Below are positions 5,976-12,611 of a stretch of 16,701 nt of DNA, in pieces; position 1 is the stretch's first letter, and each line of letters opens with the position of its first letter. The DNA lies in the NCBI GenBank assembly GCA_005777415.1, contig SXMI01000070.1:1-16701 (forward strand). The letters run 5' to 3'. Origin of the DNA: Actinomycetota bacterium. Lineage in GTDB: Bacteria; Actinomycetota; Acidimicrobiia; Acidimicrobiales; Microtrichaceae. Under the pieces are notes generated by a model, which saw nothing but the letters and a program-made list of their open reading frames with translations, had not been told where the DNA came from and did no database searches. Both the position numbers and the translations under genes were made by a program.

Positions 5976-6548
5976 GTGGTTCTCGGCGGTGTGCCCCACG
6001 ACGACGCGGTCGTCCGGATCAGGTCGACGGTGCGCGGGGCCGGGAACATCCCCACGCAGCGCCTCGTCTCCGACTGTCTCGCCGGGCTGACGGCCGCCGC
6101 CAGCGCCGATCTGGCCGTCCTGCACTCGGTGCGCTCGGGGGTGTCCGGGGTCGTGGGTGCCCACCCGCTGGACCTCCGCTCCCAGGACGCCCGGCCGGAC
6201 GGGCCGTCCGACCGGCTCCCGTGGGGGCTCGGCAGCGTGCACACCGACCACTTCCTGTTCGTGCGGGACGCACGGCGTCTCCCCGTCGGTCCCGGGAGCG
6301 ACCTGTGCCTCGGCGAGCTGGGCACGCACTCGGTGGTCTGGCTCCCCGTCCGGGAACACGGCGACGTGATCGGCTCGCTCACCCTCTGCTGGGAGTCACC
6401 CCGGGACCGCTGGGACGACACCCTCGGGGCGATCGCCCGGAACGTGGCCCGGCTGCTGCTGGGTCGACTGGCCGGCGAGCGACCGTCGGGACCTCAGCGC
6501 TGGTCGGCGGCTCCGTCGGACTCCGCCGCAGCGTCCGGGCGGGGCTGA
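5976..6548 (+). CDS. GAF-like domain protein
   Basis: A 190-residue soluble protein. The span from about 30 to 165 has the outline of a single GAF domain: an opening helix LVSDCLAGLTAAASADLAVLH, a loop region, the strands WLPVREHGDVIGSLTLCWE (about 122-140) and a closing helix DDTLGAIARNVARLLLGRL (about 147-165). GAF domains bind small ligands or mediate signalling; no partner output domain is fused here. The last 25 residues are low-complexity and overlap the end of the convergent transporter gene by 55 bases, so the true protein may be functional without them. The GTG at 5976 is the preferred start; a second GTG five codons later is possible, and no clear Shine-Dalgarno separates them. A weak GATGGT hexamer five bases upstream is the only promoter-like sign. 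The ligand and role are unknown. Confidence 0.6.
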   Translation: MVLGGVPHDDAVVRIRSTVRGAGNIPTQRLVSDCLAGLTAAASADLAVLHSVRSGVSGVVGAHPLDLRSQDARPDGPSDRLPWGLGSVHTDHFLFVRDARRLPVGPGSDLCLGELGTHSVVWLPVREHGDVIGSLTLCWESPRDRWDDTLGAIARNVARLLLGRLAGERPSGPQRWSAAPSDSAAASGRG

Positions 6549-7750
6549 CGGGCCACCTCCCGGACGGCGTCCTGGTACGCCACCTCGCCCTGCTCCTCCC
6601 GGATCGCCTCGAGTTCGGTGAGGTGGGAGGACACGACGTCGTGACGCTCCAGGATCGTGGAGATGAACGCCTGGATCACCCCGGCGGCCGGCAGCGCCAT
6701 GATCGCCCCCATGGGGCCGAGGAGCGTGCCGCCCGCGATAGCGGCGCCGAACGCCACCGCCGGGTGCAGGTCCATGGTCTGCGAGGTGATCTTGGGTGAC
6801 AGCAGGTAGTTCTCGATCTGCTGGTACACGACGATGAAGATCACGACCCACAGCGCCGTGATCGGGTCGTTGACCAGCGCCACCAGGAGCGGCAGGGCGC
6901 CGGCGAGGTAGGTCCCGATCGCCGGGATGAACTGGCTGATCAGCCCGAGCCACAACGCCAGCGCCAGCGGCGAGGGCAGCCCCATGAGCGAGAAGGCCAC
7001 CCAGGCGACCGAGGACGACAGCACCGCCAGCAGGAGCCGGGAGTACAGCCAGCCGCCGGTCTTCTGGATGGCGAGCTCCCACAGCAGCAGGACCGTGCGT
7101 TGGTTGCGTTCGGGGAGGATCGAGCAGACCGTCCGGCGCAGCCGCGGACCCTGCGAGGTCATGTAGTAGCTGAACAGCGCCACGGTGAACGCCTGGAACA
7201 CCAGACCGAGCACGCGGCCCGTGACCGACAGCACCCGGCCACCGACGTTCTGGGCCAGCCCGGTCAGATCGGTCTGGTAGCCCTCGATCTGCTCGACGAT
7301 GTTGTCCGTCGTCAGCTCCGTCGAGAACGTGTCGTTGATCCAGTCGGTTCCGTTCTGCAGGTAGTCGGGGGAGCGATTGACGAGTTCCGTCACCTGGTCG
7401 ACGACCAGGCCACCCATGACGAACAGGAACAGTGCGGTTCCGAGGAACACGACCAGGAAGCACGTCAGCGTGGCGATGCTGCGCTTCCACCCGCGGTCCT
7501 GGAGGCGGTCGACGGCCGGCTCGACCGCGAAGGACAGGAACAGCGACACCACCACGAGCAGCAGGAGACCACTCAGCTGGGCGAAGATGTACCGGCCGAA
7601 CTGGAAGAGCGCGACCGCGACCATGGTCGCCACGGCCACCCGCCAGAACCACGGCGGCACCCGCTTGTCGCCCAGGTCGAGCCGCAGCGCCGTCCCCGTC
7701 CCGGTCCGGTCGACCGCCGACTGCTCGGACACGTCGTCGAGCTGACTCAC
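6494..7750 (-). CDS. AI-2E family transporter (PerM/YdiK/TqsA type)
   Basis: A 418-residue polytopic membrane protein of the AI-2E exporter-like family. Features in order are hydrophobic helices near 35-55 and 59-76, the VEPAVDRLQDRGWKR loop (about 76-90), a helix near 92-116, a large non-membrane segment (about 120-175), and a C-terminal helix bundle. Within that bundle are the family motifs SQFIPAIGTYL (272-282), YQQIENYLLSPKI (309-321) and a Gly-rich helix near 333-352. The family includes the AI-2 exporter TqsA and sodium/proton antiporters, so the substrate cannot be told from sequence. The start is placed at the GTG at 7750, with a weak GAGAGT hexamer seven bases upstream; the frame extends beyond but without family similarity. 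The hydrolase gene ends 43 bases upstream on the same strand. Its end overlaps the GAF-like gene from the other strand. Confidence 0.88.
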   Translation of the reverse strand: MSQLDDVSEQSAVDRTGTGTALRLDLGDKRVPPWFWRVAVATMVAVALFQFGRYIFAQLSGLLLLVVVSLFLSFAVEPAVDRLQDRGWKRSIATLTCFLVVFLGTALFLFVMGGLVVDQVTELVNRSPDYLQNGTDWINDTFSTELTTDNIVEQIEGYQTDLTGLAQNVGGRVLSVTGRVLGLVFQAFTVALFSYYMTSQGPRLRRTVCSILPERNQRTVLLLWELAIQKTGGWLYSRLLLAVLSSSVAWVAFSLMGLPSPLALALWLGLISQFIPAIGTYLAGALPLLVALVNDPITALWVVIFIVVYQQIENYLLSPKITSQTMDLHPAVAFGAAIAGGTLLGPMGAIMALPAAGVIQAFISTILERHDVVSSHLTELEAIREEQGEVAYQDAVREVARQPRPDAAAESDGAADQR

Positions 7751-7757
7751 GCCGTCC

Positions 7758-7763
7758 ACTCTC
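7758..7763 (-). promoter_or_regulatory. Possible -10 element of the AI-2E-family gene
   Basis: On the minus strand this is GAGAGT, seven bases before the GTG at 7750. It keeps the A and final T of the local TAnnnT motif but not the first T, so it is weak. Confidence 0.25.
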
Positions 7764-7793
7764 CCACCGGCCCGGGGCCCGGCGGCGGACCGC

Positions 7794-8549
7794 TCAGCCG
7801 GGACCGAACATCCGGAGGAACTGCTCGAGCGAGCCGGGCCGGAACACCACGTTGTTCCGACGCGTCTCACCCATCGGCGCGTGGCCGGCGACCGAGTACT
7901 GGTGACCCGGGTACAACACGACGTCGTCCGGCACCGCTGCGAGCGTCCGGGTGAGGCTGAAGTAGAGGGCCTCCGGATCGCCGCCGGGCAGGTCCGTCCG
8001 TCCGCACCCGTCCAGGAACAGCGTGTCGCCGGCCACGAGGCGGCCGTCCACCAGGAAGCACTGGCTGCCCGGGGTGTGTCCCGGGGTGTGGATGAGCTCG
8101 ATCGGCACGTCGCCGACCTGCACGACGTCGCCCGCTCCGTGGGTCACGAGGTTGCGCCGATCCAGGTCGGTGACCTTCAGGACCCACTCGGCCTCGTCGG
8201 CCTGCACGTGGACGGGCACGTCGACCAGCTCCAGCAGCTCGGCCGCACCCTCGATCCGCATGCCCATCATGGAACCGCCGCAGTGGTCCGGGTGGTAGTG
8301 AGTGACGAGCGCTCCGGTGACGCGCATGCCGTCGGCGGCGGCGGCGTCCACCAGGTCGCCCACGGCGTAGGCGGGGTCGACCACGACGCACTCGCCCGTC
8401 TCGCGGTCGCCGACCAGGTACGAGAAGTTGACCATCTGCGAGGCCACGGGATCACCGACGGCGAAGTCACGGCCGGCCAGCAGCTGTCGGAAGTAGCAGC
8501 GGTCCTCGGGCGTGCCGTCGAGGTCCAGCGGTGTGGTGGAGTCGCTCAC
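7794..8549 (-). CDS. Metallo-beta-lactamase-fold hydrolase
   Basis: A 251-residue MBL-fold enzyme with a full set of metal ligands: H84-x-H86-x-D88-H89 in THYHPDH, H158 in TPGHTPGS, D175 in VAGDTLF and H216 in YPGHQYS. The GCGRTDLPGGDPEALYFSL segment (about 181-199) resembles the glyoxalase II / persulfide dioxygenase (ETHE1-like) branch, but the substrate is not settled. No membrane segment or signal peptide is seen, so it is cytosolic. The start is the GTG at 8549 because TACCCT lies exactly six bases upstream; an in-frame ATG eight codons earlier would place the promoter inside the gene. It follows the PaaX-family gene by about 20 bases on the same strand, so read-through may add to its own promoter. 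The AI-2E-family gene lies downstream. Confidence 0.9.
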   Translation of the reverse strand: MSDSTTPLDLDGTPEDRCYFRQLLAGRDFAVGDPVASQMVNFSYLVGDRETGECVVVDPAYAVGDLVDAAAADGMRVTGALVTHYHPDHCGGSMMGMRIEGAAELLELVDVPVHVQADEAEWVLKVTDLDRRNLVTHGAGDVVQVGDVPIELIHTPGHTPGSQCFLVDGRLVAGDTLFLDGCGRTDLPGGDPEALYFSLTRTLAAVPDDVVLYPGHQYSVAGHAPMGETRRNNVVFRPGSLEQFLRMFGPG

Positions 8550-8555
8550 TCCGTC

Positions 8556-8561
8556 AGGGTA
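8556..8561 (-). promoter_or_regulatory. -10 element of the MBL-fold hydrolase gene (leaderless)
   Basis: TACCCT on the minus strand lies six bases before the GTG at 8549 and just after the stop of the PaaX-family gene. No -35 is visible. Confidence 0.55.
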
Positions 8562-8569
8562 CCGCCCGG

Positions 8570-9379
8570 TCATGTCGGCCCCGGGGCCCCGGACGACGAG
8601 AGGTACGCCAGCAACAGCCGCCGGTACGAACGGTCGAACCGGTCGTAGGTCGCCCGGAGCGGATCTCCGGGCCAGCGCCGCGGGAGCAGCTCGACCGGCA
8701 GGAGCGGGTCGGCGACCAGGTGGCGGAGCACGGCCGCGGAGAGCTCGAACCCGGGCCGGAGGGCCGCCGCATCACCGCGTTCCAGGGCGTCGACCAGCGG
8801 CCCGATCGACCGACGGAGCACCCCCGCCCGATCGGCCCAGGCGTCCAGGTCCCACAGCAGTGGCGCCAGCCGCTCGTCACGGTCGGGGCTGCAGCGCGAC
8901 CACACGCACGATCGGGCGACCCGTTCCCACGCAGCATCACCCACCGGTCGACCCAGGTTGTCGGGACGCATCCAGACGCCATCCCGCAGCTCACCGAAAC
9001 GGAGCCGCTCCATGGTCCTCCGGAGGTCGTTGCGCTCGGCGGCGGGCCGCGCCCCGGGCAGGACGACCGCCTGGACCCACTGGCCCGACCAGCTCGCCGG
9101 TGGCCCGGTGCGGCCCCGGGCCTGCCGCTCGCGACGCTCGGCGAGCTGGTCACCCAGCCGGTACCACCCACGCTCGTCGCGCGTCGCGTCGCCGGTCGCG
9201 ACCATCCGGGACAGCGCCGTGCGGACGGTGCCCGGGCGCAGTCCGAACAGCGACCCCACCCGGGCCAACCGATCGGGGGGGAGCGCCGGCGGGTCGGTAC
9301 CGAGCAGCGCCGAGACCAGCACGGAACGGGCCGACAGCGGACGCAGCCCGGTGTCGGCCGATCGGGGACCCTCCCTCAC
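8570..9379 (-). CDS. PaaX family transcriptional regulator
   Basis: A 269-residue regulator with the PaaX layout: an N-terminal winged helix-turn-helix (about 17-75) with SARSVLVSALLGTDPPALP and LFGLRPGTVRTALSRMVATGD, a central region, and a C-terminal PaaX domain with RFDRSYRRLLLAYL near the end (about 247-263). PaaX is known as the phenylacetyl-CoA-responsive repressor of phenylacetate degradation, but no paa genes are seen here, so the effector and target may differ. The start at the GTG at 9379 is supported by TACCAT seven bases upstream. A perfect 13-base palindrome at 9390-9402 overlaps that promoter and could be its own operator. It is divergent from the fatty acid desaturase gene, with 79 bases between the two starts. 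Confidence 0.9.
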   Translation of the reverse strand: MREGPRSADTGLRPLSARSVLVSALLGTDPPALPPDRLARVGSLFGLRPGTVRTALSRMVATGDATRDERGWYRLGDQLAERRERQARGRTGPPASWSGQWVQAVVLPGARPAAERNDLRRTMERLRFGELRDGVWMRPDNLGRPVGDAAWERVARSCVWSRCSPDRDERLAPLLWDLDAWADRAGVLRRSIGPLVDALERGDAAALRPGFELSAAVLRHLVADPLLPVELLPRRWPGDPLRATYDRFDRSYRRLLLAYLSSSGAPGPT

Positions 9380-9386
9380 CGGTTCG

Positions 9387-9392
9387 ATGGTA
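9387..9392 (-). promoter_or_regulatory. -10 element of the PaaX-family gene (leaderless)
   Basis: TACCAT on the minus strand is seven bases before the GTG at 9379. It shares three bases with the 13-base palindrome starting at 9390, so a protein bound there would block it. Confidence 0.5.
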
Positions 9393-9402
9393 GCGGCGCT
9401 AC
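9390..9402. promoter_or_regulatory. Palindromic candidate operator for the PaaX-family regulator
   Basis: GTAGCG and CGCTAC flank a single G, making a perfect inverted repeat. It overlaps the -10 of the regulator gene and lies between the two divergent starts. Autorepression, and possibly control of the desaturase, would follow if the regulator binds here. Confidence 0.4.
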
Positions 9403-9422
9403 ACGGCGAGCAACAGCTGGCG

Positions 9423-9452
9423 TTGTCTCCGTAACGCCCCGCTCGCTAGCCT
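9423..9452 (+). promoter_or_regulatory. Promoter of the desaturase gene (leaderless)
   Basis: TTGTCT at 9423-9428, 18 bases, then TAGCCT at 9447-9452, six bases before the GTG at 9459. This is the only promoter in the window with a recognisable -35. Confidence 0.6.
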
Positions 9453-9458
9453 TCGGCC

Positions 9459-10460
9459 GTGGCTCCCACCGTCCGCCGGACCCCCGCGACCCGCGGCGCC
9501 GCCGAGCTCGACCCGTCGACCATGGCGCCGCCGTCCCGGGCACTCACCGACGTGCTCCCGACGGATCGACTCGGGCCGAACGGACGTCCGACCGGCGACC
9601 TGCGCAACCGTCTCTACCGGATCCCGGACCTGGCCAACGTCGGACACGTCGCCGGTGTCTGGATCCAGTCGGTGGGGCTGCTGTGGCTGGTCGCGTGGTG
9701 GGACCACCCGATCGGGTGGATCGTCGCCTTCCCGCTCATGGGACGCGCCTTCGCCCGGTTCGCGATCCTCGCCCACGAGGCCGCGCACCGGCTCCTATTC
9801 TCCAACCGCCGGGCCAACGACGTCGTCGGCGCCTGGCTCGTCGCCTATCCGGCCTTCGTGCCCATCGACGCGTACCGGCGTGGCCACATGGCCCACCACA
9901 AGCGGGAGTTCGGACCGGCCGAACCCGACGTCGCCCTCTACGCCGGCTACCCGATCGGGGCGGACTCGTGGCGACGCAAGCTCACCCGGGACACCCTGGG
10001 GAGCTCCGGCTGGAAGAACCTGATGCTGCTCGTGCGGGCGCTCGCCTCCCCGACGGCCCGGCCGGTCGCACTGCGGATCACGCTCTGGCAGGTCGCCCTG
10101 TGGCTGGGGCTCTGGGGGCTCACCGGCGACTGGTGGGTGTATCCGCTGTTCTGGCTGCTCCCCTGGATGACGGTGTGGCGCGTCCTCAACCGACTCCGGG
10201 CGGTCGCCGAGCACGGCGGGATGCAGGAGTCCGACGACCGCCGCCGGACCACCCACCACGTGCGCCAGTCACCCACGGCCCGGTTCTGGATGGTGCCCTT
10301 CAACACGGGGTGGCACCTGGCCCACCACGTCGACATCGGCGTCCCGTTCGCCCGGCTGCCCGAGTTCCACCGGGAGCTGGAGGCCGCCGGCTACGTCAGC
10401 GACGAACTGGCCTGGCCGACCTACCGGTCACTCTGGCGCCACGCCCACCGGCGTCCGTGA
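9459..10460 (+). CDS. Membrane fatty acid desaturase
   Basis: A 333-residue di-iron membrane desaturase/hydroxylase family protein. The three histidine boxes are present: HEAAH at 106-110, HMAHH at 143-147 and HLAHH at 286-290, with an extra EHGG at 251-254 and THH near 265-267. Hydrophobic helices flank them (near 66-81, 84-104, 207-222 and 228-240). Such enzymes introduce double bonds or hydroxyls in acyl chains or related lipids, using oxygen and an electron donor; no ferredoxin or reductase gene is adjacent, and the substrate is unknown. The GTG start has TAGCCT six bases upstream. The end overlaps the convergent membrane-protein gene by 33 bases. The divergent PaaX-family regulator is a possible controller, which is inference. 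Confidence 0.92.
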   Translation: MAPTVRRTPATRGAAELDPSTMAPPSRALTDVLPTDRLGPNGRPTGDLRNRLYRIPDLANVGHVAGVWIQSVGLLWLVAWWDHPIGWIVAFPLMGRAFARFAILAHEAAHRLLFSNRRANDVVGAWLVAYPAFVPIDAYRRGHMAHHKREFGPAEPDVALYAGYPIGADSWRRKLTRDTLGSSGWKNLMLLVRALASPTARPVALRITLWQVALWLGLWGLTGDWWVYPLFWLLPWMTVWRVLNRLRAVAEHGGMQESDDRRRTTHHVRQSPTARFWMVPFNTGWHLAHHVDIGVPFARLPEFHRELEAAGYVSDELAWPTYRSLWRHAHRRP

Positions 10461-11531
10461 GGGGATCACGCCGCGGAACGTCACGGCGTACGCGGGTCGG
10501 CCCGTCCGCCAGATGATCCCGTCGTAGAGGAAGTGGAGGGCGCTCGCCGAGAGCGCCACGACGAACGCCGCCATCGCCACGCTCGTCGTCATGGACCAGT
10601 AGACGAACCACACCGCCCCGACACCGAAGAGGACCACCGTCGGCCACGGTCGCAGCACGCGGGTCACCCGGGCCAGGTTCGACCCGGGCTTCGTCTGCGT
10701 CCGGGAGCGCAACGACCGCGCGACGACCACGTAGTACTCGGCGGCGTGGCTGCCGATGAATCCGAGCAGCGCCGCCATCGGGGCGAACGGAGCGATGGCG
10801 AACATCACCAGGGTGCTCCCTAGGTACCAGTGCTTGGCGCGGTTCTGCGGACGTTCGCGTTCCTGCCGCCACCAGCGCACGCCGAGCACGGCCGTCAACA
10901 CCACGAGCGGCACGGCGAGCACGGTGGCGACGGGCCGGGCGTCGGTGAGCAGCTCGGCGGTCCACGTGTTCATCCCCGGTTCGCCCACGTCGAGCACACC
11001 GGAACGGAACTGCTCGCCGAGCCGGGGCGACGCGATCGCGGTCGCCAGGGCGGCGCCGAACGCGGCGAACAGGAGCGGCCGCTCCACGCCGGGAGTGTCC
11101 TGACCCACCTTCCGGCCGTAGATCCGGACGAGTCCGTAGCGCTGCAGCAGCGTGTGGACGACGTTCCAGGTGGCCCCGACGAGCGCCAGCACGACGAACG
11201 CCTGGGTCCACAGGACGGCGACGGCGGCGATCACCACGAACGGAGCGACCGTGAAGACGACCGCCCGCGAGCGGAAGGTGTCGCGGTCGCCGTAGACGAG
11301 CGGCAGCGTCAGGAGCTGGTGGCTGTAGCTGAACGCGTAGGTCGCAGCGACCGCCGTGGCGACCGTGCCGGCGAGCAGCCAGCCGAGCGCAGCGAACGGG
11401 ACCCAGGCCCAGACGATGGCCTGGTCCGACCAGGCCGAGCCGATCCAACGAGTCACGACGTCGGGCCCCGCACCGGCGCGCCCGTCGACCGCTGCCGCCC
11501 GCTCCGACCCGGCCGCCCCCGTGGTGGTCAC
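10428..11531 (-). CDS. Uncharacterised polytopic membrane protein with conserved-looking histidines
   Basis: I cannot assign this 367-residue protein to a named family. It has about seven to eight hydrophobic helices (near 40-65, 90-107, 109-127, 152-167, 199-217, 237-258, 296-312 and 317-333). Motif-like polar clusters in or near them are FSYSHQ at 67-72, WNVVHTLLQRYGL at 122-134, GSHAAEYY at 260-267 and LHFLYDGIIWR at 332-342, with H71, H126, H262 and H333. Histidines and acidic residues buried in a membrane bundle suggest a metal or haem site, so an oxidoreductase is possible but not demonstrated. The GTG at 11531 is chosen because TACCGT lies six bases upstream; the frame continues further but past the promoter. 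It lies tail to tail with the desaturase (33-base overlap) and is divergent from pheA. Confidence 0.75.
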   Translation of the reverse strand: MTTTGAAGSERAAAVDGRAGAGPDVVTRWIGSAWSDQAIVWAWVPFAALGWLLAGTVATAVAATYAFSYSHQLLTLPLVYGDRDTFRSRAVVFTVAPFVVIAAVAVLWTQAFVVLALVGATWNVVHTLLQRYGLVRIYGRKVGQDTPGVERPLLFAAFGAALATAIASPRLGEQFRSGVLDVGEPGMNTWTAELLTDARPVATVLAVPLVVLTAVLGVRWWRQERERPQNRAKHWYLGSTLVMFAIAPFAPMAALLGFIGSHAAEYYVVVARSLRSRTQTKPGSNLARVTRVLRPWPTVVLFGVGAVWFVYWSMTTSVAMAAFVVALSASALHFLYDGIIWRTGRPAYAVTFRGVIPSRTPVGVAPE

Positions 11532-11537
11532 GGACTC

Positions 11538-11543
11538 ACGGTA
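11538..11543 (-). promoter_or_regulatory. -10 element of the uncharacterised membrane-protein gene (leaderless)
   Basis: TACCGT on the minus strand, six bases before the GTG at 11531. No -35 match is seen at 17-18 bases. Confidence 0.5.
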
Positions 11544-11561
11544 CCTGCCGACCGGACGAAC

Positions 11562-11588
11562 GGCCACGGCGCAACCGGTCCCGTGGCC
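11562..11588. promoter_or_regulatory. Inverted repeat between divergent promoters
   Basis: GGCCACGG at 11562-11569 and CCGTGGCC at 11581-11588 are perfect inverted copies separated by 11 bases. The two arms fall in the -35 regions of the two divergent promoters, so one bound dimer could affect both pheA and the membrane-protein gene. It may be chance in GC-rich DNA. Confidence 0.3.
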
Positions 11589-11603
11589 CGCAGGACGCCC
11601 CGG

Positions 11604-11609
11604 TACCCT
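11604..11609 (+). promoter_or_regulatory. -10 element of pheA (leaderless)
   Basis: TACCCT is followed by seven bases and the ATG at 11617. It decides the start, since the open frame continues upstream through the promoter. Confidence 0.55.
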
Positions 11610-11616
11610 GCTGCCC

Positions 11617-12567
11617 ATGCAGGACGACCGTGCGACGACCGGGGCCCCACGTTCGGTGGCCTACCTGGGTCCCCGCGGCACCTTCACGGAACAGGCCGTG
11701 CTCTCGCAGCCGGATCTGGCCGCCGCCGAACTGATCCCCCTCCCCTCCATGGCCGAGGTGCTCTTCGCCGTCCACGAGGGCCGGGCGGATCTGGGCGTCG
11801 TACCGATCGAGAACGCGATCGAGGGCACGGTGAACGCCACCATCGACACGCTCGCCTTCGACGTCGACCTGGCGATCCAGCGGGAACTCGTGGAGCCCGT
11901 CTCGCTCCACCTCCTGGTCCGACCCGGTGTGACGCTGGACGGCATCACGCGGGTCTGCTCCATCCCCGTCGCCACGGCGCAGTGTCGGGACTGGCTGCGA
12001 GAGCACCTGCCGGGGGTGACGACGCTCGCCGCCAACTCCACGGCGGAGGCCGCCGAGGCGTGTGCCTCATCCGACGACACCGGGCTCGCCGCCATCGCCA
12101 ACCGCCGGGCCGCCGAGGTCTACGGACTGGACGTGCTGGCCGAGGAGATCGAGTCGCACGCCGAGAACCGGACCCGGTTCGTCGTCGTGGCCCGGGACGG
12201 CATCCCGCCTCCGACCGGCCACGACAAGACGTCGATCGTGGTGTTCCAGCAGGCCGACCGGCCCGGGTCGCTGCTGTCGATCCTCCAGGAGTTCGCCGCT
12301 CGGTCGATCAACCTGACGCTGTTGCTGAGCCGGCCGACCAAGACCTCGCTCGGCGACTACTGCTTCCTCCTCGAACTCGACGGGCACGTCGCCGACGAGG
12401 TGGTCGCCGACTGCCTCCGCTCGCTCAAGTCGACGCAGGCGGACGTGAAGTTCCTGGGCTCCTACCCGGCCGCCGGCGCCGCCGCTCCCGCTCGGCGGGA
12501 CGAGGTCACCACGGCGCAGCGGGCGGCCGACGACTGGGTGCGGAACCTGCGCGACCAGATCCGCTGA
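11617..12567 (+). CDS. pheA: Prephenate dehydratase
   Basis: A 316-residue monofunctional enzyme that converts prephenate to phenylpyruvate in phenylalanine synthesis. The catalytic domain shows YLGPRGTFTEQA (16-27), the VVPIENAIEGTVNATIDTL segment (61-79), NSTAEAA (140-146) and the catalytic TRF (186-188). An ACT regulatory domain follows (about 204-275) with RPGSLLSILQEF and SINLTLLLSRP. In characterised enzymes this region binds phenylalanine through GALV and ESRP motifs; here they read GSLL and LSRP, so the ESRP glutamate is absent. The ATG at 11617 is set by TACCCT seven bases upstream and gives the normal N-terminus. It is divergent from the membrane-protein gene; the binding lipoprotein follows by 44 bases with its own promoter. 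Confidence 0.95.
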   Translation: MQDDRATTGAPRSVAYLGPRGTFTEQAVLSQPDLAAAELIPLPSMAEVLFAVHEGRADLGVVPIENAIEGTVNATIDTLAFDVDLAIQRELVEPVSLHLLVRPGVTLDGITRVCSIPVATAQCRDWLREHLPGVTTLAANSTAEAAEACASSDDTGLAAIANRRAAEVYGLDVLAEEIESHAENRTRFVVVARDGIPPPTGHDKTSIVVFQQADRPGSLLSILQEFAARSINLTLLLSRPTKTSLGDYCFLLELDGHVADEVVADCLRSLKSTQADVKFLGSYPAAGAAAPARRDEVTTAQRAADDWVRNLRDQIR

Positions 12568-12599
12568 GCAGGGACCGCCGATGTGCGGGCCCCACCCCG

Positions 12600-12605
12600 T
12601 AGCCT
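12600..12605 (+). promoter_or_regulatory. -10 element of the binding-lipoprotein gene (leaderless)
   Basis: TAGCCT ends six bases before the ATG at 12612 and is identical to the desaturase hexamer. Confidence 0.5.
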
Positions 12606-12611
12606 GACCGG

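Noticed and set aside
4268..6421. A long minus-strand open frame opposite the kinase, DoxX-like and GAF-like genes
   Set aside because: It runs antisense through a complete histidine kinase and is Ser/Arg/Pro-rich with no recognisable domain.
8570..9379. Phenylacetate catabolic cluster around the PaaX-family gene
   Set aside because: None of the neighbours encodes a phenylacetate enzyme, so a paa cluster cannot be claimed from this window.
8531..10516. A long plus-strand open frame spanning the PaaX-family and desaturase genes
   Set aside because: It crosses a promoter region and reads both genes in the wrong strand or frame; its composition is typical of a shadow frame.
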